Assembly (NCBI RefSeq): GCF_030272615.1 | Contig: NC_081414.1 | Span: 815,898,396-815,962,395, forward strand | From: Cryptomeria japonica | Taxonomy: Eukaryota; Streptophyta; Pinopsida; Cupressales; Cupressaceae | Direction of reading: 5' to 3' | DNA length: 64,000 nucleotides | Part shown: in pieces, positions 48,411 to 59,271 of the stretch | Numbering within the stretch: the stretch's first letter is position 1 | Layout: each line of letters opens with the position of its first letter | Notes under the pieces: model-generated | Seen by the model: the letters and a program-made list of their open reading frames with translations, nothing else | Databases searched by the model: none | What the model was told of the DNA's origin: nothing | Program-made: the position numbers and the translations under genes

Positions 48411-48879
48411 GATCAAATTTTCCTTTGTTGTGTCATGTTTTCTTCTGATTTGATGTCATTCCTTGTGTGAAGTTGTTGTTTGCTCATGGAGTCTCTCTTA
48501 TGCAAGAGGTGTAAGTCCTTGGCTACAACCTCTTTTTCACTTGGCAATGTACATCTATCATAGACTTACCTATCTCATTGGTTCAAAAGTGTGTCATCCT
48601 TCATCAAGAATCTCTTTTGCCTAGCAATAGGGGCAAGGTATGCATTCTTGATCTCCTTCCTTTCTTTTGGTAGAAGATGTTACATTTGTTCAAGAAACTC
48701 ATCTTGGAGGTAGATGTCTTTTGAACAAAGATCTCTTCTCTTCCAAGGATCTCCTTTACACTTGTTGCAAGATATCTCTTTTTCAACTATCTTATCTTTT
48801 CTTGAAGAGTATTCCCTCTTTAGCTTGGATTTATGACATTGTTGCCTAAAGGATATCTCCTTTGTGTTGAAGGTTGGTA

Positions 48880-50160
48880 TCCTTCTTTCTATCTTACTTA
48901 CAACATCAACATAGGGCTATGTTGACATTGACATCTTTAGAGGGGGGGGCACCCATATCGTTCCCTTTGTACCATATTGTACTATATTTTTCCATATCAT
49001 TTTTACATGTCTTCAATGGGGTGTTCATTCTCAAAACTAGAGGAAACAAACTCTTATACAAGATGCTTCACACTCGAAACTAGATGCAGCATTTGATATA
49101 TGTCTTAAATGAGATTACACATCATTGAAACTAGAGTAAAATGAGGTTTATTGTTCTCCCTACTCAAAACCCTTAAAAATCTTTCTTCATTTAGATCAAC
49201 CACTGGTAGGTTTACTTATTCTGTTGGGGCTTCTTCTCCTTCATCATCACTTACATCTTCAATATGTCAGCCTCTTCTCTGGGCTGTCTCCATGGCTTCT
49301 AACTGAGCTTCTATTCCTCGCATCATCTCCATCACAACAGGGTTTGCATTCCCATGTGTTCCACCATTCCTAGTTCTTCTTTGTGCCATAGATTCACACT
49401 AGTCCTCTGCAATTGTAGGTCGGATCCGCAATCTACCACCCTACAACAAAAAATTCAAGATACACAATCTTCAAAAAGAAACTTTGCTCTGATACCACTT
49501 GAAGCAGTCACCAGTGAGGAGGGACCTCAAAGAGATTAATCCAGACTAGCTAGCAAGAGTAAACACAACAGAAACACAAAGATATGATGGAGGCAATGGA
49601 GGATAGATTGATTAATTGCATGAAATTTGACTACATCCAACCGAGACCTAGAATCAAAAGATCTATCTTCTATGTACAGTCTAGCTATCTGATTCTCGTA
49701 TTGATTGCATTCTAAAGAATAATTAGAAATATATATTGATCTAGAGGATCTAGTCGGCCTAAAAGGGATCAAAACCCAAAGAACAAGACCTAACATGAAA
49801 ATAAAAAGGTCAGCCTCCGCCAAGAGATTCCTCCTGGAAAATCCAAAGGATGAAACGTAGATCGCAGGAAAGGGTTGGCCACATGCCAAGGAACATTGAG
49901 ATCAATGTCCAAGGCTCCACAAGCTTCAGAATGGGTTCCGGTAGATCACCAGAATAGATCTTAGGCAACCGGTAACAAAGGAATAACTGGTAATAAGAAA
50001 CTGTCATGAAAATCGATAGCGATATCTTGCTGGAAAGTGATCCAAATGTGATGTGGTCTAAAAGAAAGAAAGATGATCAAGTCTTCAAGTAGAATCAAAC
50101 TCCATAGGATCTGGTGAACCAAAATCGAGATACACAGAAAGGAATTTTTTTTTTGGTTGA
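48880..50160 (-). mobile_element. Antisense LTR-retrotransposon fragment: PBS and gag start
   Basis: On the minus strand TGGTATCAGAGC (plus 49486-49497) is a tRNA-Met-type PBS, so the DNA at 49498 and above should be the 3' part of that element's LTR. Below it a gag-like start reads MAQRRTRNGGTHGNANP then MEMMRGIEAQLEAMETAQR (plus about 49290-49390). A gypsy gag of plants would look like this, but no pol is visible. The opposite orientation relative to the surrounding LTR element indicates a separate, probably nested, insertion. Boundaries are uncertain. Confidence 0.6.
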
Positions 50161-50412
50161 TGCAAGATTGTTGTGAACTGGGGATGCTCCTGCATCAATT
50201 TGACTCTTTATTTTTGTTTTGATTTTTGTGTGTCCTTGCATATTATTGAGTGAATTAATATCCTAAGATTGGGGGCTTGGTTCCTCAAATTTAGTGATGT
50301 CTTATACTCCTTGTCATTTTTCTCTACATTCCTCATCTTCTCCATCTCTATTTTGTCTACTTTACCATGAGTATTTGCATAATCTCATACTCCCACTAAA
50401 GTGGGGGCTAAA

Positions 50413-51563
50413 TGTAGCATCCTAAATTGTACTTGTTTACAATTTAGTCCACATTTTGGGGCCTCAACTTAGTGTGTGTTCCCCAATGCCTAATTAAGTC
50501 CTAATTATGCTATCATCATGCAAATATGGCTTCATTTTCATTTCATGCATCTCATGGCCTCTTAAACTGGCCCTAAAATAGGGTAGGACCATGGCATGGC
50601 ACTATGGTCCCATTGGGACCAGGGAACAACATTCTAGTACTTGTTAATTGGGCCCTATCTTGGCAACCTCACACATTCTAAAAAATGAGAAAGAAATATC
50701 TCTTGGTGTCAACCTATGTCAAAAAATTAATACTTTTTTCAATGGGAAAGTATATAACAAGGCTTTCCCCTCTCATTTGTATATATACAAGATATACAGA
50801 CATCATAAGAGAAGGGCAAAATTATTCAAGCATTCATCATCAAGCATTTCTAGAGGTCTTTAAGGATGCATTCTTCATTCATCAATTACGGAGCATCATT
50901 ACATCTTTCATTTGCAAGCCTGTGTGTGTGATTAGGGTTTTGTCATATTCATTCCATTTAATACAACATATGTGATTACATCCAAGAATAAAATCATCAT
51001 TATTAGTCATTGCATATATGAGGTATATCCTTTCATAATTTATTTCAGTATTTGCAATATTTCAATCAAGGTAAATTCCTTAACCAGGGTTTGACTTAGG
51101 CAAGCCCCTATTCCAAATATATTTACTTTCTTTCTGTGTGCGGGAAATAGGTATAGAGCTACGTTCTTCAGAATATGCATTATTTGCAGAGATGAATCAA
51201 CCCTCTTCGACATGCAAAAAGTTAGGAGGACCAAAGCGACGGGCACTCTGGTCCCAACATTTTTGAGCTTTTTCAGAGATCAAGTCTGAATCTGTATATA
51301 TTTCTTAGATCCAAGTGTGTTTGCCTCAATTTTATAACAGTAGCTCACTGTTTCTGCATTTTTAGCACTTTTCCCTAATTTCAACATTTCAACTCACAAA
51401 AGAGGGTAAACAAATTCACATCCCCTTGAATCTAATTAATATTCAGTCCTTGTCATAATTTATTTGATTGATTCCATTTAATTCACCCCCCTTTTAAATG
51501 TAATGGTAAATTAGTGGCTTTCATCCCTCTCATGGTGGAAACCCTAATTTTCCACCCATTACA
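50413..51563 (+). repeat. 3' LTR of the element in the LINE
   Basis: 1151 bp, from TGTAGCATCC to CATTACA, followed by the ACTAT duplication. Contains a TATA-like stretch TTTGTATATATACAAG near 50777. Confidence 0.82.
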
Positions 51564-51568
51564 ACTAT

Positions 51569-53270
51569 TTTCTTCCTTTATGTATTCACAACCTTTTCAT
51601 TACCCCCATCACCCTCATAAAGTGATCCCATGACAAATAGTATCTATTTTCCATTACCGACTATAGATATATAACCCTCAAGATTATTTGGCTTATCGGC
51701 TCCTATATAGCCAACACAAGCTATCCCATTAGGATCAACCTTGGAGAGGGATAGGGTTGCTAATGCTTCCTTAATTTCATTACCTATAGGTTTCTCCCCA
51801 TTTTTCTCAAAGGATGGTCTCATGGGGGCTCAATATATTTCCTTTTCAGACTTATTCAAGGTTGCATTCCCCTTATCACTAGGGTTGTCAGTTTTGTTAT
51901 AAGAATCACTAACATGCCCATGTGTCTCACCTTTAGAGGAAGGTAGAGTTTCAAATTTATTAAAGGTTTCATGATTGGGTGAGAAAAATCTTTCTTTTTG
52001 TTGGCCATAATTTTAGGGAAATCCCTCTTGTGATGCCAATCACTTTTGCATAAAAAGCATGAATTTAGGTCACCTAGGGCAATAATTTAACATTAATAAA
52101 CCTATTCTCCAATGGAGAGTTCCAATATTTTAAGTATTTGAACTCCTTCATTGAAGGAGATTAGAACCCTGACATACATATGGGGAAGTGTAGCGTGGTT
52201 ATCTTCAACTTGAAGTGTTTTCTTGATATTTTTAAGCAATGAGGGGATAAATTTACATATTTGAATAGGTATATATTTTATCTTTATCCATCTTGGTCTA
52301 CTACAAAATGCAATCTCACTCTATGAGACATCTAGAGCCCAAGAAATGGCTTTAAGGAGGGATTTTCCCACATTCCAATTTTTTTTCTAAGATTCTTTGT
52401 TTTTGATTAAGATAAACGGGTTATAAAGGGACCTGAAACCCAAAATCATCCAAAAAATAAATAGAGTTAACCAGAAACTAACCAACAACTAAACAACAAC
52501 AAAAACAAGGGACTCACCCCTGTAAGTATAACCACAAGAAACATAACAGAAACAAGGAAAACCGGCCCAAAAACAAAGTATGAGCTTTCAAGAGCTCAGT
52601 ATTCTTCTGTATCACTCTATTGTTGATCTTCTGGAGTTCTTCCATGATGAACCTCAAACTGCCTATTTCTTGTTTCTTGCTTATGGTCCTAGTCAATGGC
52701 CCTGTAGATGTTCTAGGATTCTTTGTTGTATGTTATGATTTTTAAGAATAATCACAAAGAGCCCTCTCTAAATCATATTGCAGAATTAGACATAAATACC
52801 CATTTTTTTACCCAAACAATATTTATCTAATTATAAAAAAAAATTCTAGTATTGAGAACATTACTATCTAAGAAGGTAAAGAAAATTGCCACATTTTTAA
52901 GTTTGATTTCCTCTTTTCTCAAATCGAAAACCATTTTCTTCATTAGGATAAAGCCTCAAAACCCTAGGAAATAAAGAGTCCTTGCTTGTTTCAGTTTTGA
53001 TGTTGTTGCCATTTGCTTGACCTTAGAGGGGTTCTTTACTGTCCCTTCCACTTCCCACATTGAAATCCACTTTGTTTGATAACCCTCTTGTTTCTTCCTC
53101 TACAAATCTTCCTTAAAAGGTTTTCTTTCCTTTAAGACTTTCATCATAGTTACTTGTTTCTGACTCTTTAGGGTTTGTGGCCTCATTGGCTTCTACCACA
53201 AGCCCTTTCTCGATATGGCTTTCATTGCCAGTCAAGAAATTTGTGCGATACATCAAACACCCGAGGCAAT
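51569..53270 (-). pseudogene. LINE ORF1 relic, split by a 316-bp retroposon
   Basis: The 5' part (52740-53260) reads acidic and Lys-rich (FLTGNESHIEKGLVVEANEA, SNKVDFNVGSGRDSKE). The 3' part contains LNSCFLCKSDWHHKRDFP at about 52010-52065, a CCHC-like knuckle whose last Cys has changed. ORF1 normally coats the LINE RNA. Stops are frequent. A short upstream leader lies at 53270-53500. Confidence 0.65.
52401..52716 (-). mobile_element. 316-bp copy of the short retroposon
   Basis: Exact 10-bp target duplication GATTCTTTGT at 52391-52400 and 52717-52726. The minus-strand 3' end CCCGTTTATCTTAATCAAAA matches the 27139-27988 copy, as does the end of the ORF (MEELQKINN here, VEELEEINK there). It is cut at its 5' side much earlier than the other copy. 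Confidence 0.85.
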
Positions 53271-53587
53271 AGGGTTCAAAGGGTAATTGAACAATAATAC
53301 AAAAACTAGACTATACAAAACCAAACTAGAAAAAACAAACAAAAGGTGAGACAAAACACAAGAATGAGCATAGGAAGCAAGGCAAAGGAGGGTACTTATA
53401 AAGAAGGTTAACACCACCATTCCCAAAGAACACTACAAGTTTCTCACGATTCCAAAGCCAACTGTCTCCTTGAAGATAATTGACCTTACCATAAAGAAAA
53501 TTGAATAAAATGTTAACTAATTTTTTATTTACTAGAAGAAATATTATATATTTTTAAATATAAAGATACTTAATTTCAAAATAATCT

Positions 53588-54007
53588 GAAATTGCTTAGG
53601 GATGGACATGCTACATTCTTTACTAACGAAGTTAAGAATGGATACTTCTGGAGGCTGCACCTAGACAATATCCGCAATTTCAACCTTACTTTTGATCGCA
53701 TTTGCAAGGAAATTAAAAGAAACCCTCAGTGTACTACTGGAGAGATGTTATACATGCGGAAGCAAATCCAAGATCAAAAGAACTTGGTTTGGATGGAAGG
53801 TGCTTTGGGGTGGACTGCGTGGGTGGACTCTTTTGAAGATGTGCCGCTTTAGATGTTGTTTTCTGCTCTAGTCCAGTTTTTGTATTAGTCTGGTTGTGCG
53901 TAGCATTCGTCTTTTTTGTTGTGTGAGGCTTGTCCTCTGATACTTTGATTCTCGCTGGTATTTGTTGACTTTGTGATCTCCTTATTCTTAATAAAAATAA
54001 TAATAAT
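53588..54007 (+). mobile_element. 5'-truncated LINE 3' end with (TAA)n tail
   Basis: An 86-codon frame (53592-53852; DGHATFFTNEVKNGYFWRLH to WTAWVDSFEDVPL) is followed by a T-rich 3' UTR (GTTGTGTGAGGCTTGTCCTC) and TTAATAAAAATAATAATAAT. A simple TAA tail after such a UTR is typical of plant LINEs. AATAATCT at 53580-53587 and 54008-54015 may be the target duplication, though it blends with the tail. I cannot say which LINE protein the frame belongs to. Confidence 0.6.
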
Positions 54008-54691
54008 AATAATCTATTAATGCTTAAAACTAAAATTATTAAAATAACACATAATTACATATTACACTTTTCTAAGTAAAACCAAAATAAAAAAATAACA
54101 TAAATAATTAATATTAACTTTCAAAAATAAAATTAAAAGTCACATAAATACAAAAATAAAACAATTTTTTTAATTAAATTTTCATTCATACATACATATA
54201 TATATGACAATTAAGAAAATGATTTTTAACTTTAAAATAGAATAATTGAAATATTTCTTAAAATTAAAAAGATAAATATATTTGAAAAATCTATAAACCA
54301 ATTTTAATTTTCTAAATATCAATATAAGTTTTCAAATGAAACAAAACATGGGAAAAAATTTCTTCAATATTTACTTAATGGAAAAGAAAACCCATAGTTT
54401 TGTTGGAGTGAACTTTTTTATCGCCCAATGTAAAAAGAAAGAAAACCAGAAATAAACTTATCTAGTGACTCAGCATATGAAGAAAATTGCATAAAATGCT
54501 CTTTAATATATATTATTTAAATTTGAATCAATATTCTATATTTTTATCAAAATTGTGAATCACAAAGTACAATCATAATTTTCAAGATTAAATTGACATA
54601 GTGAAGAAAGTAACAGAATACGAACATCTAATCAAACTTTTACAGTTAAATCGCCCTCCAGAAGATTTAATGCTTCATCCACGGTTTTTCC

Positions 54692-54772
54692 ACCGTTGGA
54701 TTGAGGAGTCCCTGATTTAGACTTTGGTGGGACACGTGGCAGATGAGTTCTTTCTGCTCGCTCTTTATAAAT
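54692..54772 (+). promoter_or_regulatory. Promoter of the 54.8-kb small gene: CCGTTG, G-box, TATA
   Basis: CCGTTGGATTG (about 54692), CACGTGGC (54733-54740) and TATAAAT (54766-54772). The G-box-to-TATA start distance is 33 bp. The ATG follows TATA by 60 bp. The segment GAGGAGTCCCTGATTTAGAC is identical to the 43.5-kb promoter. Confidence 0.7.
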
Positions 54773-54825
54773 TGAAACCCCTTAACTCACTTGATTTTAT
54801 CTCTGACTGAGTTTTATATATAAAA

Positions 54826-55053
54826 ATGGCGGAATTTGCAATATTAATGGCGCAAGAGTATTCCAGAAGGCACCAATTTTATGAGTCAAAAGCAGAGAGA
54901 GAGATGAGTCGATCTCAGACGGTAGCTCTAATGAGGCATTTAAAACAGGGAGTGAAAGCCTCCACTCTTAAATTTGTTTGGGAGATTCAGGAAACCGCTA
55001 GGCATGGAGATTCTCTAAGCTTAGGGTTTGTGGAAGGGATTTTCTCCGCTTAA
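54826..55053 (+). CDS. Small conserved protein, MAEFA/FVEGIFS family, 75 aa
   Basis: Intact 75-codon gene. Blocks: MAEFAILMAQEYSRRHQF, a charged variable part (YESKAEREMSRS), then QTVALMRHLKQGVKASTLKF and LGFVEGIFSA. The second half is nearly identical to the 43.7-kb copy, with conservative changes (Val to Leu, Val to Ile). Both have the same length, so no frame-breaking change has accumulated since duplication, which supports real function for both. Predominantly helical by composition (Ala, Glu, Arg, Leu), no signal peptide. Function unknown. Confidence 0.75.
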   Translation: MAEFAILMAQEYSRRHQFYESKAEREMSRSQTVALMRHLKQGVKASTLKFVWEIQETARHGDSLSLGFVEGIFSA

Positions 55054-56490
55054 CAGCCACTCTGCATATAGACTGAAAATATCATGCTCTGTACAGCTTG
55101 AGTTGTTTAATGGAGACTATTTTACGTAGTGTATTTTTAACTGATAAATTTAATATAATTTAGTTTGATGACAATTTAGAGAGATTTTTCTATTCACTTT
55201 ATATTCAGAGTTTCGCATCCCACCATTTCACCAAAGGGTCATCCCCCTCTACTATCTATACTATTAAATATATGATATATGAAATATTAAATACACTACA
55301 AGAAGTGATTAATAGATATGTGATATATATATAAATAAATATTATATATAATGCATATTTCAATACATATATTAAATTTAAATAAATATAAATAGTATAT
55401 ATTACAAATATATATCTAATATTATATTATGCATTCATAATTATTATCATATTCTTCATATCATATATAATATTTATCTATATAGACAAATACGTAGATA
55501 CATGAATTATATAGAAATGAATATCATATTCATATAAAATAAACGATGTCTATTTATGTTAAATTTATAAATAATTTAAGTCAAATAAATTGATATCATA
55601 TTAATATTTATATTTAAATTATATAATATATATCTTGAGGTAGTTATGAATAAGGACTAGCATAGAATTATAATGTCAAACATTGTTGAGTTGTGACAAT
55701 ATAATTTTTTTTAAATGATTTATTTGAAATATAAAATATCATGGTCAATTATTAAAAGTGACATATATCAAAATTTTATAATTTTCTTATATGTCAGTAA
55801 TAATATTATATAATTATATTCAAGAGTAATAATAATAATCTAAGATAGTTTTCATATAATGTTAATATTTTACCTATTTTATTAATTATTAAAAAATTAT
55901 AAATATTTTCAAATATTTTCAAATATTCTAAAATATCTTTTTAATATTTAATTTGATAATTTTTCTATGAGCCATTCAATTTCACCAATAATTTAAGGTG
56001 TCTTAAATATATATTTTATTTTTTATTTTTTATTTTTAAAAAACTTCAATTAAGTTAAAAATTTAATACATGCAATATTATATTAAGAATTTTTTAATTT
56101 AGAAGACATTTTCATAAAATATAATGATAATGTTTAAAGATAAAATGATAACTTTTATCAATTTTATCATTTTTAACACAAGGCATGTCTCTTATCTTAA
56201 AATTATTTATAATTTAATTGTTTACATTATATTATTAAAATGTATTATAACTTGGTTGATATGTTATAATTTTTTAGGACGTCTTATTTAAGGTTAATTT
56301 ATTATAATAAATAAATACAAATAAAACATAAAAGAGAATATGTTGATAATTATATGAGATAATGACATAAAAAATGTCTAATGTATAAAGAGAGGATGTA
56401 AGGAATCATTGAGATCAAAATGATATAAAAAGAAATGTTAAACATAAGAAAAAAAAGATAATGAACACATTGAAGAAAAATGAGATGACA
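55054..56490. other. AT-rich 3' half of copy C, no gene
   Basis: Over 80 percent AT by eye. It matches copy A downstream of its gene-loss point. No open frame of interest. Confidence 0.6.
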
Positions 56491-57084
56491 CACCGTGCAT
56501 GAACATCTCAAAAGGAGTAATATTTTAAGAAGAATATGGCAAGGAGATATGCATTTAGATCAATTTAATGAGATATAAAGATGATAACTACAAGCACATA
56601 ACTATGAATTAGTTCAAAGACACCATCATTTTCATGGGAATGTTAAGGTTGATTCCAAAGAATGCATATGGCTATGTCCACCAAGATAATGAATATTTAA
56701 TTTTTCAAATAACTCGATCATGTTGTGGCTCCAAAAATTTGAGCCTCAATGTGTTTGAAGTTTTAGAATTAAAACCCCACATGCCTTAAACTTATAATAA
56801 AACCACAATTGTTGTTTAACAACAAAAGTAACCCAATCACATTTTTCTGATTATAATTCTTTTAAAAAATGGTTGACTAGGTCATTCTAACTCGTGGATG
56901 ACATGATACTATTTGAAACCCTTCCAAAAAAAGGCAGTGAAACTCGTATGTGTTTTTGTTGCTATCTACAAATCTATCATGCCACGATATCATAGAGGCA
57001 AGTCAATATTCCTTTTCACATTTTTAATAATTTTTTATTTAAAATTTCATTGAATTTTCATTGTTTTTTATAAATTTAATTTCA
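56491..57084. other. Non-coding spacer
   Basis: No coding or repeat structure that I can name. It ends near a TTGATATCAGATG motif at 57096, which recalls the GATATC modules beside the first transposon-like unit. Confidence 0.5.
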
Positions 57085-58460
57085 TTTTTAAAAATTGATA
57101 TCAGATGCTCAAAAAAATGCCTCTCAAAAAATTTGCCTCTTCATAACCCTGAAGAAAACCTCTATGATATCCCTCAGATGGGAAACCATCCAACTCCTCC
57201 AATAAACCCTTCTCAAAAAAATTAGGAGGATTTGTTAGGTTGTCTAGTATAAAATAGAGTGGCCATTTCTCAATTAGTATCTAGATTCAAGGCCTGAAAA
57301 CAACAACACCATGCATCCCTTTCCATAGCCTTAGAAAAAATGGTGACAAGTGTAGCTAAAGTTTCCAAACAAGTAACTGACTGGAAACCATATAGGGATT
57401 CATCTCATGACTATTATGCACATGGATCAATGAGTACAGAACCACCCTAATCATATACCACTAGCTATGAAACTTGTTGTTCATGTCACAATTCATGTAG
57501 CCTTGAAGTAATCTATTGAGATGGAAACTCTTCTAATAGTTGGTGCACTGACTAACACCATCATCCACCATGGTACACAATTATCCCAATCTATTGGCTC
57601 AAATGATGGTGCAACAACTAGACCATCTACCTCCAGTGTATTTAGCTCTCACTGGTGCCCCACCTGTTATGAGGCTAGTTGTTAGGTTGGTGCACCAGAT
57701 GATGTGGTGCTTACTTATAACTTGATAGATCGGGGCTTTGCCACTTAGACATACAGATGTTGAATTGAACTTATAACATTTTGTTGATTAAATACTTTAA
57801 GTTTCTAAACTTAAATAGATTTTTAATTATAGATCGGATTAAACTAATGCAAATATTATTCATTTCAAGATGTAGCAATAGATTTTGGTATGTCACCAAC
57901 TATTCTTGCCACAAGTTGTATACATATATCTACATTAGAGGTAAAAAATTTAGAGCATGTCAAAATATAATAAGACGTTGAATCAAAATAATATTTTTTT
58001 AAATATATCAACTTACTAATATATATTTATGTTGGGTTTTACAAGTGTTGATAGTGGACCAAATTTTAAAGGTCAATGATACCACCCTTACGAACATTTC
58101 ATTTTGTTTACATTTTTTATTGAATATGCATATCATTTGAATTATGATTAGTTAAATTATATGTCGATATCTATCATGTTACTCTTTTAGGGTATGCCAT
58201 ATGTGGCTGAGTTGCCTACTTTGCCAAGGCCATTCTCGAGGACACCTAATAGATAAAATGTAATTAAGCACAATTTTAATCAAGATATAATAGTTTCAAG
58301 AGCTGATATGAGTTATTCTAGCATGATTTAGATTTTTCTTTTTTAAATGTACATCTAGATTTATCTACTCTTACTTCGTTTGTCTTCTACATACAATGAC
58401 GACTAGGATCGTTTACAACATTGATGATGCACCCAATGATTCATTGGAAGAAGAGAGGCA
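57085..58460 (+). pseudogene. Relic of a second plus-strand transposon-associated gene
   Basis: Weak, broken coding traces that run convergently towards the minus-strand relic at 58640-59271, as in the 2.1-11.1 kb unit. Readable pieces: HGTQLSQSIGSNDGATTRPS near 57570-57630 (compare the Ser/Gly-rich segment of the first gene), VGAPDDVV near 57690, an exon-like GMPYVAELPTLPRPFSRTPN at 58191-58250 after an AG, and DDAPNDSLEEERQE before a GT donor at about 58463. I infer a related but much older or more divergent element. Confidence 0.35.
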
Positions 58461-58639
58461 AGAGGTATATGTTTCTTTTATTTTCTCAATTTTATGATTA
58501 TATACACATGTGTACATACATTGTATTAAAAATAACTAAAAACTATTTGAATTCCCAAAGAGAATTATTGGTAGGATCCTCAATTTTCTCATGCCTCCCT
58601 AAGGCATGGTGTAGTGTTGAACTTCACTTATCTTTAATC

Positions 58640-59271
58640 ACTTAAATTTCTTGCTTCTCAAATGAGGTTTTTTATTTTTCCTGGTCATTATGGTTGACAT
58701 AAGAGCACGTCGGGTAACATTGACATCTTTAGAGCGTGATGTCGAACGAATTGCTTGATACACATCAAATATATTTCTTACAATAGTTTTTTCACTATAT
58801 TTTTGGATGATCTTAGGCCAATAATTTTTATTATGTATCTAAAATTCAATTTTTTTTTTATCATTTCAACAATTAATTGGCATCTTCTAGTTTGATTTAA
58901 GCTCTCAAAATATTTTTTACATATTCTATTAGTCATTCTTCTACAAGTGCATTCAAGAATTTTAACGGGAAGGAGCTTCAAAATATTCTCATTAACATCA
59001 ATTAGATACTTTTTTTTTCTATTGATAATACTGAGAGATGTTAATATCAATGAATGTTCTTGGTTTGCATTAAGTACATTTAATTGATCATTGATTGGCA
59101 CTTGTTCTTGGTTTGCATTAGGTTCATTTGGTACATTTAATTGAGTTGGCATAAATGGAATACCTTCTTATCCCATTTTACTCACTTCACATAGTCTTAG
59201 ATCATGCACTCCCCCTGTCCTTCCTTTTCTAACTCTTGAGATTTGGTTTCTCCTCACTTATTTCTTCCCAT
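58640..59271 (-). pseudogene. N-terminal relic of a second transposase-like gene
   Basis: A start-like MGRNK at 59271 is followed, with stops and shifts, by SRVRKGRTGGVHDLRL. Then come 124 open codons (plus 58778-59152) with Asn/Gln-rich repeats (NVPNEPNANQEQ) and YLIDVNENILKLLPVK, MTNRICKKYFESLNQTRRCQ and RSSKNIVKK. The order (basic start, then a WLLEIDENI-like segment, then an FxxLNxxxRCQL-like segment) parallels 10313-11148. No catalytic region remains. I do not recognise the family. Confidence 0.4.

Larger units (their letters stand above)
47440..48520 (+). repeat. Degenerate internal repeats, period about 200-300 bp
   Basis: Blocks of the form CTTGTCCTCTTGCTTGGGGGG, CTTTCTCTC, GGTTGCATTTTTCATATGATG and CTTGCATGGAATGATATGTC recur about four times with strong drift, at about 47490, 47690, 47830 and 48320. 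The fourth block contains a CT microsatellite (48358-48408). Repeated non-coding arrays are common inside gymnosperm LTR elements; that comparison is from general knowledge. Confidence 0.6.
47234..51563 (+). mobile_element. LTR retrotransposon, non-autonomous, inserted in the LINE
   Basis: Exact 5-bp target duplication ACTAT at 47229-47233 and 51564-51568. The 3' LTR is 50413-51563, starting TGTAGCATCCTAAATTG and ending CACCCATTACA, so its ends form a TGTA...TACA inverted pair. A purine tract, GTGGGGGCTAAA, precedes it. The 5' LTR (from 47234) matches for only about 100 bp and then diverges. No pol is present. The 47.4-48.5 kb interior consists of degenerate repeats, and 48.9-50.2 kb holds an antisense fragment of another LTR element. 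Confidence 0.82.
45160..53270 (-). mobile_element. LINE (L1-like) retrotransposon, interrupted and lacking most of RT
   Basis: Reading the minus strand from 53270: 5' leader, ORF1 N-terminal part (52740-53260), ORF1 zinc-knuckle part (about 51570-52390), a linker (46960-47228), then ORF2 endonuclease from about 46655 to the start of RT at about 45180, where it stops abruptly. Two insertions split it: a 316-bp retroposon (52401-52716) and an LTR element (47234-51563). Both have exact target duplications, so the LINE order is certain. Loss of the 3' end instead of the 5' end is not usual LINE truncation and implies a later deletion or rearrangement at 45160. Confidence 0.82.
54000..56490. repeat. 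Duplicated segment, copy C (carries small gene)
   Basis: Matches copy B across promoter and gene. It matches copy A downstream: GAGGTAGTTATGAATAAGGA at 55634 against 36195, AATTATTAAAAGTGACATAT at 55747, TTTAATTTAGAAGACATTTTC at 56092 against 37497, and GAACACATTGAAGAAAAATG at 56463 against 37809. It has neither the 299-bp duplication nor the RNase H fragment of copy A, so it is closest to the ancestral layout. Confidence 0.82.
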
